A DNA stretch of 64,000 bases from Lentinus brumalis (GCA_001792895.1 MARA01000022.1:186001-250000); one strand, 5' to 3'; shown: positions 1-13,106, counted from the stretch's first letter. Notes: a model not told the origin generated them from the letters alone. Numbers and translations: made by a program.

Positions 1-1658
1 ACGAGTGCGGCTTCTCCGCGGGCATCGTGATGCCCATGATGCTTGCCATGCTCGCAATGACCTGGGTGAGGACGGGAGGCGTCATGGACTCTGCGTACGT
101 GAAGGAATGGCCCTGGATCCGCAGGCGGTCAATGACCGCCTTCTTGCCGGCGATGTAGCCACCAGCAGCGCCGAACGACTTGGTAAACGTGCCCATGAGG
201 ATGTCGACCGAGTTGGGATCGACGCCGAAGTAGTCCGTCACGCCGCGTCCATTAGGGCCCATAGCGCCGACGGAGTGAGCCTCGTCGACGAAGAGGTAGA
301 ACTGCCTCGACATATTTAGCAATTGCTTTCCCTTCTATGGGCTCATGGACACACCTTGTACTTCTTCTTCAACTCCATGATCACGGGCAGGTTTGCAAGT
401 GTGCCCTCCATCGAGAACAGACCCTCGACGATGACCAGAATCTTCTTCCACGGGCGGTGAGTCTTCGGCTGGCCCTGGCTGATGACTTCGCGCAGCAGTC
501 TCTCCAGCGCCTGCATGTCGTTGTGCTTGAACATGCGCACGTTCGCCCCGCTGAGACGGACGCCGTACCGGATAGACGCATGGTTGAGCTCATCGGAGAT
601 GACGAGGCAGCCCTTGTTGACGAGGCCAGGGATGATGTTGGAGTTGGTGGCGAATCCCATGGAGCTGATGAGCGCGTCCTCCGTGCCCATGAACCGCGCA
701 ACGAGCGCCTCCGCTTGTTGGTGCAAATCCAGGGTCCCGCCTTCGAGCCGGGTGCCGCCGGAGGAAACACCATACCGCTCGATGCTGGTCTCCACCGCAT
801 CGGCGCACGGGCCGTTGCCCTGTGCGAACCCGAGGTAGTTGTACGACGAGATGTTGAGCGCGCGGGTGCGGGTACCAGTGGGGATCATGGTCTTGTTGTA
901 GTCGGTCGAGTACCGGTCGAGGAGCATGATGGTACGCCCGGGGACGCCAGTGACGGGGTGAGAGAAGCAGTCGTCGATACGAAGCTTGAGGCGACGCGTG
1001 TAGAACGAGTCGAAGTCCGAGTTGAGCGCAGCATACCCCTAAAACACGAACACGCTCGACACGTAGCATGGATGAGGTGAATGGAGGAGCTCACGTTCCA
1101 CGGCAGCAAGTGCCTATAGTTCACATGACGAAACCTCTTGCCAACGAAGTCACGAAGATGGCCAAGGCAGATTACGAGGAGATAACTGATGTAGGTCGTG
1201 AGGAGGATGTAGTACGGGGGGTCTTGCTCGGGGTAGCTCTCGTATGGGGTGCCCGCCCTGTGTCGCGACGTGTACCTGTAGTCCTCGTTCCCGCAATGAC
1301 CGAACTCTGAGTGTACCGTCGTGAACACCTGCGAAGACGTCGGAGGGGTGCGAGGATATGACAGGCCGTCCGTGAAGTCTTGCCTCTCGTCCAGAACCGT
1401 GTCCTCCGAGCTCGAGGTCGCTGAAGAAGACATAGAGAGGGCCGGTGTCGATGCTGTCGATGAAGCGGCTGACCCACGCGTCCGTGCGCGAGCGTCGGCT
1501 GCCGAAACCGCGTTGAGGTAGGATGCAGCGGTTGACAGCCCAGAAGCCGACTTTTTCTTGAAGATAGACTGCGTCAGCGGCGCCGACTGGAACGCGATGG
1601 GAGACGGCCTGGAGGGCATGTTGGGCGTGCTCGACGTGTTCGACGCTCCCAAAGACAC
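1..1658 (-). CDS. LCB2: Serine palmitoyltransferase catalytic subunit (3' part beyond window)
   Basis: PLP-dependent enzyme of the ER membrane that condenses L-serine with palmitoyl-CoA, the first step of sphingolipid synthesis. Three exons can be read: 1658-1095, 1038-355 and 301-1, with introns of 56 and 53 nt. The first ~110 residues are Ser/Ala-rich; a membrane segment ([18 protein letters not shown]) lies near residues 149-168. Then follow [30 protein letters not shown] and the cofactor lysine in [11 protein letters not shown]. This lysine marks the catalytic LCB2 subunit rather than LCB1. The start at 1658 is the first Met of the open first exon. The remaining C-terminal part of the aminotransferase fold lies left of position 1. 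Neighbour UGD is on the same strand, 1.2 kb upstream. Confidence 0.95.
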
Positions 1659-2887
1659 GGCGCAGGCGGGACAGCAACGGGAGGCAACGGGGCGGGGAGA
1701 AGCGTCGACCCCAACGCGCTAAGTATTAATGGGGTACTATCGGAGTTTCAAACAAATAGAGCCTAGACTAATCGGACTTCCGCTCCGCCGATAGTCGGGC
1801 ATCTCACAAATGAGTAACCCACACCTCGTCATAACTCCGTCAGCGGGCAGACCATTTGAAACCTCGGAGTGAGACGGAAAAGATAACACGGAAAATGCAG
1901 GAAGTTCGTATTCAGGCAGGACCAGTGCCACAGGAGGATGAGGCGTAGCATAGTAGTAGCATAAGTAAGCAGCGGGTGAACGAAACGGAAGCAGGGTGCG
2001 CGCACGCAAACCAGAATGGGCTCGCAAGCCAGCCTCTAGTTCAGTAGCGGAAGACAGCCGTTCCTTCTGAACCAGAACGGCAGAGCCCGACGGTAGGCTC
2101 ATCCAAGGTACCTACTCACTGACACTAGTGACACCGAGCATCGACGACCGGCGCAAGTAGACGTCTAGTTAATAAACGTCTAATACGCTGGTCTGACGGC
2201 GATTCCCAATGACGGGCAGAGCCTCCAGAGATGGGGGTGTTTGTAGTCGCATAGGACTGACTTGGGATGTTCAACGTTGAAGCTAAGCATCAGCTCGCCT
2301 GACCTACACATACACAGGGTGAGGATATCTTCAAGCACTAAGCAGGGGTGGAGTCCGTTATTGCAACAACTCACATGGGAAAGGTGTACATCTCCTCTTG
2401 GGACGGAGGTGAGCGTACAATTCAGGACCAACAATCTTTAGAAACCGACAGGGACGAGGACCTGTACGACGATCTCATGAAGGAGGAATATCACAGCAAC
2501 TACAAGATGGAAAACGAGGAGTGACTAGGGCATCGGTGTCAGGACTGACAGTGACACCGAGCGGAGCGACACTTGATCCTGAGGAGGGGGTGCTGTTACT
2601 TTCTAGACATATCGGTCCCGAGAAGCAGCGGATACGCGCCTGTATGGTAGTGGTAGCTGGCCAGCGCCGTCGGATATCATCCTCCTCCCCACGACGTCCG
2701 CCGGGCGGGTTCAGACCAGTTTACAAACAAAAAGTCTATAGTCTCATTAACGGGATGGTATCAGCGTGTCAAGGTACAATATTGGCACCGGCCGTCGGAC
2801 CACCTCGACGACCGGTGCATGTAGTAGACGTCCCATTCATATCTCACTTCTAGTCCGACCCGAAAATCCCATGTCCGCACAGACAAA
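1659..2887. other. Intergenic region between LCB2 and UGD
   Basis: This stretch holds the LCB2 promoter side and the UGD 3' flank. The small open frames show no domain and no splice-consistent extension. Two short tracts occur twice: agtgacaccgagc at 2127 and 2550, and a diverged tract built on cgacgaccgg followed by a gtagacgtc-like end near 2143 and 2806. I see no gene here. Confidence 0.5.
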
Positions 2888-4883
2888 TCAGAGACGGTCG
2901 CCGCGCCCGATGACCTTGACCTGCATGCCCAGGTGTCAGTAACGGCCTTAGGACGGTAGAAAGGCATTCGACACTTACGGTGAACCCAATCGTCTTCAGC
3001 TTCTCGACGTCGAGGATCATGCGGCCGTCAAAGACGAACGCGGGCTTCGACATCTGGTCGTACACCGTCTGCCAGTCGATCTCCTTGAACTCCTTCCACT
3101 CCGTCGCGATCACGATCGCCTCCTTCTGCTTGCACGCGTCGAGGGCGCTGTGAGAGATGGTGACGTGCTTCTTGATCGTCTCGAGGGGCGTCGTCGGCAA
3201 CGCCTCTTGCAGGTCCTGCCAAATCTGCGCCTCCTCGACTTTGGGGTCGTAGATGGTAACGTACGCGCGCTCCAAGAGGAAGTCACGGACGAGCGTGATG
3301 GCGGCCGACTCGCGGGTGTCGCCGGTGTCCGCCTTGAAGGCGAAACCGAGGACAGCGAGGTGCTAGACGGAACCATCGTCAGCGTATGAGGGAATGCAAC
3401 TTCAGTGCCGCACACATACCTTGCCGGTGATGGTGTTGAAGAGCGTGTCGACGACGGTCTTCGAGAAACGAGCCTTCTGGTACTCGTTCATCTCGACGAC
3501 CTGCCTCCAGTAGGCAGCGACCTGCGGGAGATGCAGGGACTCCGAGAGGTACACAAGGTTGAGGATATCCTTCTGGAAGCAGGAACCGCCGAAACCAACG
3601 GACGCGCGCAAGAATTTGGGCCCAATGCGCGAGTCATAGCCGACAGCGTTCGCAACCTCCTCGATGTTGGCGCCAGTCGCCTCGCAGATGGCGGAAAGAG
3701 CGTTAACGGAGGAGATACGCTGCGCAAGCATGGCGTTGGCAGCGAGCTTGGAAAGCTCGGAAGACCAGAGGCCGACGGTCAGGATACGCTCGCGCCTAGT
3801 ACATGATCAGTCAGCGACGCTTCAAGGTCAAAAGATCAAGACAGGTAGGGAAACGGTGAGGGCAACGAAGGCAGTTTCGCGGACCGCGTAATATGCAGCG
3901 CGTTCATCAAAGCGTTCCTCAGCCGCTGTCCCCACGCGGGATGAGCGGAAATGCCGCGAGGCCTTGACACATGGAATGAGGGAGGAACGGCAAGCGCTCT
4001 GATGATGTGGCAGATTCTGGCTTGCGAAGGGGGTCGATGCACAACGAGATGATGGTGAACACTCACGGTACCCAGTTCGCGTACACCTCCGCCAATGAGG
4101 CGCAAGCATCTTTGCCCTCCTGAGTTTGCAGCGAGCCAATCAGAACACGGTCAGGGGCGAAGAGGTCGCTGATGGCGGTTCCCTCAGCCAAGAACTCGGG
4201 GTTGGAGAGGATGTCGAAGCGGCAGCCGGCCTTGGAGTTGGCCTCGAGAATGGTGCGCATCGACTCGGCCGTCCTGCAGGGCACGGTGGACTTCTCAACG
4301 ACGATCTTCGAGGAGGTCGCGACGGCGGCGATGCGACGCGTTGCAGACTCGACGTAGCTGTAGAACACATGGTGGGAGAGAGAGGAGCGTGAGTGCCTAA
4401 TCCAGTAGCTGCAGTGGCTATATGCGGACGCACTTGAGATCTGCAGCAAAGCCGGCGCCGACACCGGACTTCTTGGTGGGAGTGTTGACCGACACGAAAA
4501 TCAGGTCCGCCTCGCGGATGCCCTTGTCGACGTCGGTCGAGAAGAAGAGGTTGCGGCCGCGGCAGCCACGGACGACGTCCTCAAGCCCGGGCTCGTAGAT
4601 GGGGAGCTGGAAGTCGGGGCTGTTCCACGCATCGACACGTGCCTGGTTGAGGTCGACGATGGTGACCTGGATGTGGGGGCACTTCAACGCGATGACCGCG
4701 CACGTCGGACCACCTTGGCATGGGCGTAAGACCGCTATGCGCGTCGCGAACGCGTGAACGAGGGCTCACCGACGTATCCAGCACCGACTACACGACATCG
4801 ATGTCTCCGTGAGTGTCATCTCGACGCATATACCCATCTCGCGACGTACTGCAGCAGATTTTGGTAACCTTGACGGGGGCCAT
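2888..4883 (-). CDS. UGD1: UDP-glucose 6-dehydrogenase
   Basis: Oxidises UDP-glucose to UDP-glucuronate with two NAD+, supplying UDP-GlcA and UDP-xylose for cell-wall and capsule-type polysaccharides in the cytosol. Seven exons close in phase to 471 aa, the usual length: 4883-4850, 4787-4770, 4713-4434, 4357-4067, 3795-3420, 3362-2979 and 2920-2888. Exon 2 is only 18 nt and encodes most of the Rossmann motif GAGYVGG. Further family motifs are [21 protein letters not shown], the catalytic Cys in [10 protein letters not shown], and [13 protein letters not shown]. The last exon encodes ten residues ([10 protein letters not shown]). The intron between exons 4 and 5 is 271 nt, much longer than the others (about 55-75 nt). 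Confidence 0.96.
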
Positions 4884-4925
4884 GGTGGAAGATGAGGACG
4901 ATAAGGGGACCGGGAGGGCTGCGGG

Positions 4926-4932
4926 TTTATAT
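4926..4932 (-). promoter_or_regulatory. TATA-like element upstream of UGD
   Basis: Reading the minus strand, atataaa lies about 43 nt before the UGD start codon. The distance implies a short 5' leader. This is a motif match only. Confidence 0.35.
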
Positions 4933-7646
4933 GGTGGTGGTACGCGATGAAGAGAACGGGCCCGGCTTGGCCAGTGCCGTCAGACTCAGCGCCCCGCGTG
5001 GCACACCCTCGTTTCGGGGGCACTCTTCGCCGCTCTAAAACACATCTCAATCACCATCTATTAGATGTTCGTCACTCGACAACAGATGTGTAACAGTCGT
5101 ACTACTTTGCGCAGCGTTCGCACTGTGTTTCTCAAGGTCTTCCATTGATGCCATGCATCAAAAGAACTTTTACTGGGACCACATCCCGCAGTGCATAGTC
5201 CTCAAGCAATGCATGTCATGGGGCGCGGATGCAACAGACCGGAACATCTACGTGACGTCGGGGATATGAACGGAAGAGCTTGGATTGACCTGGCTGCGTC
5301 TGATAGATCATAGGACGGCTGCCATCGACCGAGGTGAAATCAATCCAACCGGTGCCGTAGAGAAGATACTATGGGCGCATCATCCTTGCGGCAGGCCGAC
5401 TAAGCGTCCCCAAGCTCTGCGCCCGCGGAGGAATACCTATGACAAGCGTATACACGAGCTTGGGAAAGATTACTGCACACGAGAACTTCACGTTATACCG
5501 TCGTCTCTGCTGCCGCCAATGTCAGCGACGTCGTAAGCCAGATGACCGAGACCTCACTCACAAACATCGTATGAGCGAGGCATGAGCGAGATGTGCGCGA
5601 GACTCGGAAGTGCGTCAATTACTTAGTGGTCGACCTGGTCAACCAGGGTCAACCTCACCAGACCTCCCCGGCAGAGCCGCGTTCCCCGCTTGCATCCGAC
5701 GATATCCGACCTCGGACTCCGGAGTGTCATAACGCCAAGCATTGCACGGCTAAATATGTTCAGCGAGGCCTTGCTTTCGATGCATGGCGAGCGGTCTGGT
5801 TAGGCCGGCTGGCGCCCAGCAGGCGGCCTAGAATGCAACTTGAACAACCTCAGCCTGTACATGAACGGGCGAGGCCAACGAGAGCTGGGCACATCGGACG
5901 GGGATGAGCGTGTGCGGCGAAAGACCGAGAGTGAGAACGCGAGGGGACGCACCAGCCGCGTAGCTCGACGAGCCCGGTCGTTGGCCACGACTTGCGTGGA
6001 TGTTGCGATTGAGTCGGGTACTTTACGTACCTCGCAGGCTGTCTATGCGCGTGCTTGTCAGGCGCAACGCAGCGTGCAGCTGGAAGGCGTTAGACAACAC
6101 CACACGCAGAAAACATGCAAGCCTGCAGTCCGGCAACCAAGCGAGAGCTGCCACTGGCTTCCGAGTTCCAACAACCCTGCATCAGGTCGTCCGCCAAGCA
6201 ATCAGCGATGTAGTACGTCAGGGGACGCAGGGTCCCCAGACATTGCTCTCCCCTCATGTCCAAGCTTCCCTTCCGACATACTTAGAAGGAGACGTAGGCG
6301 GCCCTCACTTCATCCCGCCCGCGGCCCGCCGAACATGACCTCACCTTCAGCCCATCCGCCGCGACCATGACCGCAACTCCCGCCTGCGACTGACAACACT
6401 CACACCAGGATAGGAACAGCCATGCCTGTGGATCTGTAGCGATGAACTTGAAGGACCATAGGGAGTTCAGAACTCCTCCTGCCCGAGGACTTGCGTGATT
6501 GTTCTTCTGACCGACTGCGGAGGGTGCTCTAGCTCTTGCATCGTGGACTCGCCTCTTCGTTGCCGCACCCCATAAGAAGTAACAACAGGTTGAAGTAGTA
6601 TACTCGACGAAGAGGAGGCTGGAGGAGGAGGATAGACTCGCGTCGGTGCCGATGTGGGCGGTGGGAGTTATGTAGACCCCAGACACCCCACGTGGGTTTG
6701 CAGGGTTGGACGCTGTTGGGAGGACTCAGTCGGTCAATCTCAGGACCAGAATCACAGATTTCTTTCAAGTCGACTGCCAGCTTTCAACAAATGCCTCCAA
6801 GAAAATAACTCGTATCCAGGATTGTGAGGGGGCCGCATGAGCACAGAGCTCACCGCAATCCGACTTCCGAGCCCTATCCTGACCAGTGACCTCAGACCAC
6901 ATATCATGCGAACTCCGACCGCCGGATCCTTCCATACAGCTGTGATGGCTCGTTTACGGAGGACGCTCTGATAGACGACACTTTCTTCACGACTAAACCG
7001 CATTTGTGTCACCCGATACACCGTTGGAGACCGTTGGCCCTTGCTGGCCCTGCAGCAATTCGTAGCCACGCCAACGCTGCACCGGGAGCCGACGCCTTCG
7101 GTCTGTCCGGGTTTGTAAGTATCCAAGTGCTCAAAGACGTTGTGGCAGCGGCTGATTCGTTATCGTAATCTCCAGAACTCAACGGGACTATCCACCGGAA
7201 ACGTTGCACATGTGTGACGGGATAAGGACATCATCCTTGGGATTCTAGCTCATACGGCACAAAGGGATCGCTCGAAGAGTCACGTACTAGTTCTTTGTCT
7301 GCATCATGCCTGGATGTCGGCTTACCCAGTGGCTCGGCTGAACTCTCGTATCGCGATCCGTTCGTCGACACCTCAGGCTCGAGTTTCGACGTCCCTCGGG
7401 ACGCGGATGATGTGAAGTTCCCCTCCTCCGGCCACTAAGCAAGACGCAACCGTTGTTCCCGCCGGCTCGCCAAACGATGCACTCCACCAGCTCAGGCCCT
7501 CCGTGGAATTCAGATGCCCCCGCAGCGGGGCCGGTACGCTAGCACATCCGCTTAGCAGTACGTACATAAGGCCCGCGGAACCGGGTTGAGCACCTGTCCT
7601 CCCCCTTCCCCGCGACCGTGCGCACCAACTGCAGCAGCACAGTTGT
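4933..7646. other. 2.7 kb intergenic region without recognisable gene
   Basis: Open frames here (for example 5840-6370 plus and 6752-7126 minus) have no family motif, no hydrophobic or repeat pattern, and no GT-AG structure that joins them. The region separates UGD (minus) from the DUF6533 gene (plus), so it carries two divergent promoters at most. Nothing else is supported. Confidence 0.4.
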
Positions 7647-9740
7647 ATGGCGTCGATCAGCCCTCCGACGCCCGCTGCACATGCACAGGGTCCGGAGCTC
7701 CAGCAGTACGTGGGTGTCATACGAGACATCCATGTCGCGAACCTGTGTAACGGTGAGTTTCCGTCCGATGAGCCCTTCAGGCATATTCTGACGTCTTTGC
7801 TTGGTAGTGGCGGCTGCAGCGTGGCTCGCATACGACATCTGCATAACATTTCCGCAGGAGGTGTGTTTGAATCCTGCGTACTCTTTCATTGCCACCGCAC
7901 CTGACTTTCGTCTAGGTCTCGCTCGTCTGGAGGTACGTCCCGAGAGGGCCTGGATGGGTACTGTGATTGAGCTCTGAGTTGTAACGTAGGGCGAAGTGGT
8001 CAATACCAAAGGTCCTTTACTTTCTTGTACGTTATTACACTCTTATTTCACTACTGTGAGTCTCAGCAGCTTTCGTGCTCCACACCGGTATACCAACTTA
8101 ACGGGTCGCCCGCAGGATGATGCTTGCGGGTACGTCACATCTCTTCGTAGGAAGGGCGCATGAGAGTCCTGATATGAATTACAGTCGCAAACAGCCTGAC
8201 TGTTTCTGTCTCAGTAAGTATCGCCCATCTGTTGAAGGACGACGTCGAGATACTGACCACCAACCACTAGTTGTAACACTGCTGCTCCGTCAACACTCAA
8301 AGTAGTACCCACTGACAGTCTCGTTTTGAAGTTGCAGGCACTGGCTGTGGTACAATATGTAGTGCGCTTCTTTCCGCCATCTGCCTCTTCTTCACTTCCT
8401 AACGCACGCAACATCTTCTCAGCAATGGCACCCTGCTATCTGCAGTCTTGGGAGAAGCCATGTTCCTCATGCGTCTCTACGCTTCGTACCAGCGCAGCAA
8501 GCTAAGTGCGTCGCATATCGCACGGTCATTGTCTGCAGCATACTGAGCCTCATTATTCCTGTCGTACAGTCCTTGTTCTAATATGCTCCTTCTATGCCAG
8601 TAAGTCCCCGCTTACTCATTGTCATCGCCCGCTCGCAGTTCAACGTCGCGCCGCTCGCCCCACAGTTCAAATTCTTGTGAGTACGCAGTCACTGCGACAC
8701 CAAGTTGGGTTCTCTGACACACGGATGGTCCCGGAAGTTCGGAACCACCACCGCCACACTCGTTCTCTTATCCCTCAAAGTTGTCGAACGACCTCCAGGC
8801 ATTTCGCTCCCCGGTTGTCTCGTGGTGCCCCCACAGCAAGACCAACTGTCCACTGCGGCATGGTGCGTGCCATCCACCGCCTCAGCTTCGCGGATCCATG
8901 CTGAGTACTGACCGTGTCTCGGACAGGGCCGTTGCGATGTTTACCACATGTGCGTTCGACTAGGCTGCTCTGCGAGGTCCAAAGCGGTTGCTCATCTTGT
9001 ATGCAGGCGCCTACTTCGTGCTGATCCTGAACAAGTTCACGTACAACGTCTCGCTGCGGCGCGAGTCGCGCAAGGCCAGCCAGGTCTCACTGTTCGACCT
9101 TCCGACCATCAGCCCGCTCATCTACTCGTTTCTGCGGGATAGCGCTTTCTACTTCTTCCTGTGCGTACTTATTCCACAGGCCTCTCGTTTCGCGGTCATT
9201 CTGACGGGTCTCTTCGCGCTATCATGCGCTGCCGCTTCCACAGGGTCTTCGGTACGTGATCACCCGCAATGTTTCATTGAGGTCCGACCAGGGTCTTGCT
9301 CACGCGCATGTGAAGCTGGGAACATGATGAACCTCATCTTCCAAATCGTCTTCCCAGGCCGCCCCTTGCTCAGTATTGGCTTCTTGTGGGTGATCTCCAG
9401 CCGTCTGTGTGGCCGACCGTTGTCTCACTTATAACAGCTGGCTCGCTGCAATCTACGCAGTATCAGTGCGTATCGCCCGCACTCTGTATGTGCAAGACGG
9501 CTCACTCGTTTCGTCCGCAGGCGTCACGTCTATGCCTCAACACACGCGAGTCGCTGCGTCACGGCTCAGGCGGCGGCGACTCAGACACCTGTTGGTTCGA
9601 CGACATCGAGCTGCACGAGCACCCCAGTACAGCGCGCACAAGACACCGCATCCGCGACATCCTACCCCTCGCACCACCTCAGGACAGCAAGTCTCCGGGC
9701 GTAACATTTGCACAGAGCGTCAGCCTGCAACGTAGTAACA
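7647..9740 (+). CDS. DUF6533-type seven-transmembrane protein
   Basis: A multi-pass membrane protein of a family greatly expanded in Agaricomycetes; function unknown. The signature appears once short exons are joined: 7647-7752, 7820-7860 and 7916-7932 give LAYDICITFPQEVSLVWR, the DUF6533 hallmark (YDxxLTFxxEVxxVW). Exon ~8012-8059 follows, then 8423-8505 with LSAVLGEAMFLMRLYASYQR, 8570-8599 and 8639-8676. Later exons give SLRRESRKASQ...LIYSFLRDSAFYFFL (to 9160), NMMNLIFQIVFP (9316-9385), WLAAIYAVS (9438-9465) and ASRLCLNTRESL (from 9521), the usual last helix. Three joins (around 8219-8338, 8677-8800 and 8860-8964) do not close in phase as I read them, so either exons are missed or indels are present. 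The 3' end is uncertain; the frame stays open after 9740. Confidence 0.65.
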
Positions 9741-10185
9741 GTGAGTCTGGCCGCTTGCTGTGCAGAGCACACCATACATGCGACGCTGACGGGTACGCGC
9801 ATTCCAAGCGTTCGAGTCCGACAGGAAACTCCAGGTTGGCCGCGAGCCACATACGCCTCTGTCGATGGAGACACGATACTCAGGGGACAGTTATGGGCTC
9901 ATCGCTGTCGCGCCGTGGATCGTTCTCGACCGCCCCGCCGAGAGCCTATAGCCTGCGTGTTGCCACTGTGCGTACGGGCTACCGGGTCAGACGGTTGGAA
10001 ATGTCAGTCGCGGTGCCCTGTTCTGTTCGCATCGCTTTCGATACCTCAAACTGTAGTTGTAGCTTAGATTTCTTTGGTGTAATGGACTCGGACGTTATGG
10101 TTGAACGCGCGTGCCCGGCCCCCGCACCACAACTGGTACAGAGCGTGATTTCTTATTTGGCTGAGACCTTTACCCTCTGCGAAGC

Positions 10186-11536
10186 TCAGATGGAAAGCTC
10201 GTACACGTACGCAAGGGCAACCTTCGCGAACTCCAGCGAGTGGGACCACGAGAAACCTTTGACGGAGGTCAGATCACCGCTGCCATGGATGTTCGGGTTA
10301 TCGTCGCCAGTGATCGCCTCGTAGAGCATGCCCGTCGTGTACCCCTGCTTGTACCAGCTCGCGTGGTCCGAGCACGCGTACCCGCACTGTACGATCGCGC
10401 ATGTCAGCATCGTCTTCAAGCGATCACATCCTCCACCTAGGACTCACAGCAGTATCCATCGCCCAGTCAAGGGTGGAGTACGCGTCGACGAGCTGCTTCA
10501 GGAACGACGTCAAGCCCGAGTCGATGTAGTCCGCCTCGAGGGCGATGACCTCCTTCGAGCCCGGGGCGAAGTAGGCCGTCATGTCGAGCTCGAGGAACGC
10601 CTTGATCGACGTGCCCTTGCTCTTGTAGCTCTTCGCGATGTCCTGGCTCCCGAGCAGACCGGCCTCCTCGCCCGAGTACCAATGAAACTCCACCGGGGTC
10701 GATGGCTGGAAGTCCGCGGCGATGAGGGCGCGGAAGATCTCAATGAGGTTCACCGTGCCGGACCCGTCGTCGTCTGCGCCTGGGGCGCGCCCGCTCGATG
10801 GGCTGTTGAGATTGATGGAGTCTTCGTGCGCGCCGAGGACCGTGAGGGCTCCGGAAGACTTCCCGGGGATGTGCGCGACGACGGAGAACTGCTGCCAGGA
10901 GTGGTTGAACTTGGTGACGGTGATGTCGTCGCGGTCAGCCGCGAGCTGGAGGGCGGTGTCAGAAACGGTTGGTGCGGAACACGGTGAGGGGTACACGCAC
11001 CTGGGTAATGGTGTCGAAGATCCATTGGGAGGCTGCCTTTCCGGTGGAGCTCGTGTAGTACCGATTGTTGTACGACGTGAGGGTAGACAGGTACGACTGC
11101 ATGTTCGAAGTCGAAAGCGTCTTCAGGATGGGTGTCACCTGGGATGAGTGCGACGGCGCGGGGACTGTGCAGCAGAATGAGTATACTGACATGCATGCGA
11201 GGGACATTCACTCACATGACGCGAGTGACTTGAGCTCGGGAACTGTAGTCTCCTCCGAAGGGTCATACACCTCCGTCACGTCGAACTGGACATGTCTCAT
11301 GAGTATTCTCTGCGTCTCGCCATGGGTACAACAAGCACACTCACAAAGTGAACTTTGTTCCGGAGAAGGTCCAGTTTCTCCTCTTCGGTCTTCCACACGG
11401 GAGCGGCACCCTCCTCAAGGTCAAGTAGGCGATAGCCCTTAGCGGCCATGTCCGCCAACTCTTGCGTAGTGACGGGCGCAGCGCACACCGAGCTAAGCGC
11501 CGCAGCAGCAAAGAGACAGCTCGAGAGGAACTTCAT
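10186..11536 (-). CDS. Secreted M28 leucine aminopeptidase
   Basis: Zinc exopeptidase that removes N-terminal residues from extracellular peptides. Five exons, 11536-11345, 11285-11216, 11164-11001, 10945-10448 and 10386-10186, close to 374 aa, a normal length for fungal LAP1-type enzymes. The start (MKFLSSCLFAAAALSSVCA) is a signal peptide; an upstream in-frame Met would bury it. After a propeptide, the M28 metal ligands are in order: GAHEDSIN, APGADDDGSGT, WYSGEEAGLLGS (general base Glu and ligand Glu), LELDMTAY and CSDHASWYKQG. The Cys pair in CGYACSDH is typical of the fungal subgroup. The gene converges on the DUF6533 gene. Confidence 0.95.
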
Positions 11537-11639
11537 GCTGGCGTTGGCAAGAGCAAGGACGAGCACGCAGAGACGACCGGTACCGGACTGCCTGAACGAA
11601 CCCCTTGTTCAGGGAGATTCCCTCCGTTCGACCCCATGA

Positions 11640-11646
11640 TTTATAC
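11640..11646 (-). promoter_or_regulatory. TATA box of the M28 aminopeptidase gene
   Basis: gtataaa on the minus strand, about 104 nt upstream of the start codon. The position is typical for a fungal TATA box. Confidence 0.4.
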
Positions 11647-11649
11647 GCC

Positions 11650-13106
11650 GTCCTGTAGGGCAATCACGCTCAGCACTGTATAGCGACATCATGGACTTAT
11701 CTTACGAACCTCAGAGGCAGTAGCAACGCCCATGTCGGTTTTTGATGTAGACCCATGCGATCGTAGTCGGAGAAGGACCTCCCACGCGATGCCAAGCCAA
11801 GAAGACTGAGGACCTCGGGGAGCAGTTGGGCGCGGGAGGAAGACAAAAGATGATAGCACATATGTACACATCGACAACGCTTCTGTGGAATCAGCCAAGC
11901 CGTCATTGACATGTGGAGAACAGGCGAGCGACCATGTCGTGACCTTCACCGGGCGGGCGCTATGCCATAGGGGAGTACCGCAGTACATACCACTGGATAA
12001 AAGCGAACAGTGCTCTGTTCTCCTGAGAACACTTACGAGCGACCATCACCACTCCCGTCGTACATGACTTGGATACTTCCTGTACTGACTGATGCCAGTG
12101 GGAGGAAGCCCACCTTCAAGTGCTTGACCATAAGATTCCGTGGAACTGTGTCAAGGCACGCAGTTTGCTCGTGCTGCATGTGGTTATCATACAAAGTCAC
12201 CAATGGCGGAGGAGAAGTCAGAGACAGTCCTGAGACTCAGTGAGAGTGAGACACGGTGAATCGGAATCAAGACCGAGGGACTTAAGTAGTACAGGGACCA
12301 AGACAGGGACTTAAATAAAGTTACTTAACGGTACTGGATAAGATAAGATAAGATCGCGGCCAACACACCGTACCACACAGCTTCGTTACTCAGTCCGACC
12401 TGGTCCTGAGCTTGATTGTCTCCCATTTTAAGTGAGTTGTCCACCTCGAGGCGATGTTCTTGCTACGTGAGACTGGACGTGATGCGGATGAACTACTTAC
12501 AGTGCATATCGGCGATCTTGGCCGGACACACCACTAAGTATGTAGGGAGCATGCATGACTCGTTAACGCATGTCAGCGGCCTGCGAGTTCCGAGGAAGAC
12601 CTTGAAATGCACTTCTGATCTGAACATACACTTGAAGGCACCTGGCGTCGCACTGCGGGTCGAGAGGTAGCACTGGAAAGTATTTCTTACCAGCCTGAAA
12701 GTTGCCTCTGGGTACCCGTCGTCCGAAGTCAGTGACTAGGAGCAGTGACTATCGCTCAGTTCTCTGACAAATTGGCTTTGCATCTGTCCGGTTCTGTCGT
12801 GCTCTGCTCTTCAATGCCCTCGAGGCTGGCTGCTCAGTCTATCATAGCTCCCGGGCCACTTTCCGAAAATCTCGGAAAAGCCATGCTGATTGATATTGCC
12901 GGACCTCCACGAGTCGCCGGCAGTCCAGGAACTGCGCAGTGGCCACGTACACGCTGTCAGAGCTGTGTTATATATAATAGGAGCCGTGCAAGTGGTGGGG
13001 GACACCACCGTCTGCCCCAGAGCTGACCTTATCCTTCCAGCTTCCCTCGCCATCGCTCTGGACAAGGCGTCCAACAAGCCTCACAAGGAGCCAAATTGCA
13101 CCGAAG
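11650..13106. other. Intergenic region between aminopeptidase and P450
   Basis: No coding signature on either strand. A run of three overlapping GATA motifs (ggataagataagataaga) lies at 12338-12355. tatatataat at 12970-12979 sits about 130 nt before the P450 start at 13107 and is its likely TATA element. Confidence 0.4.
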
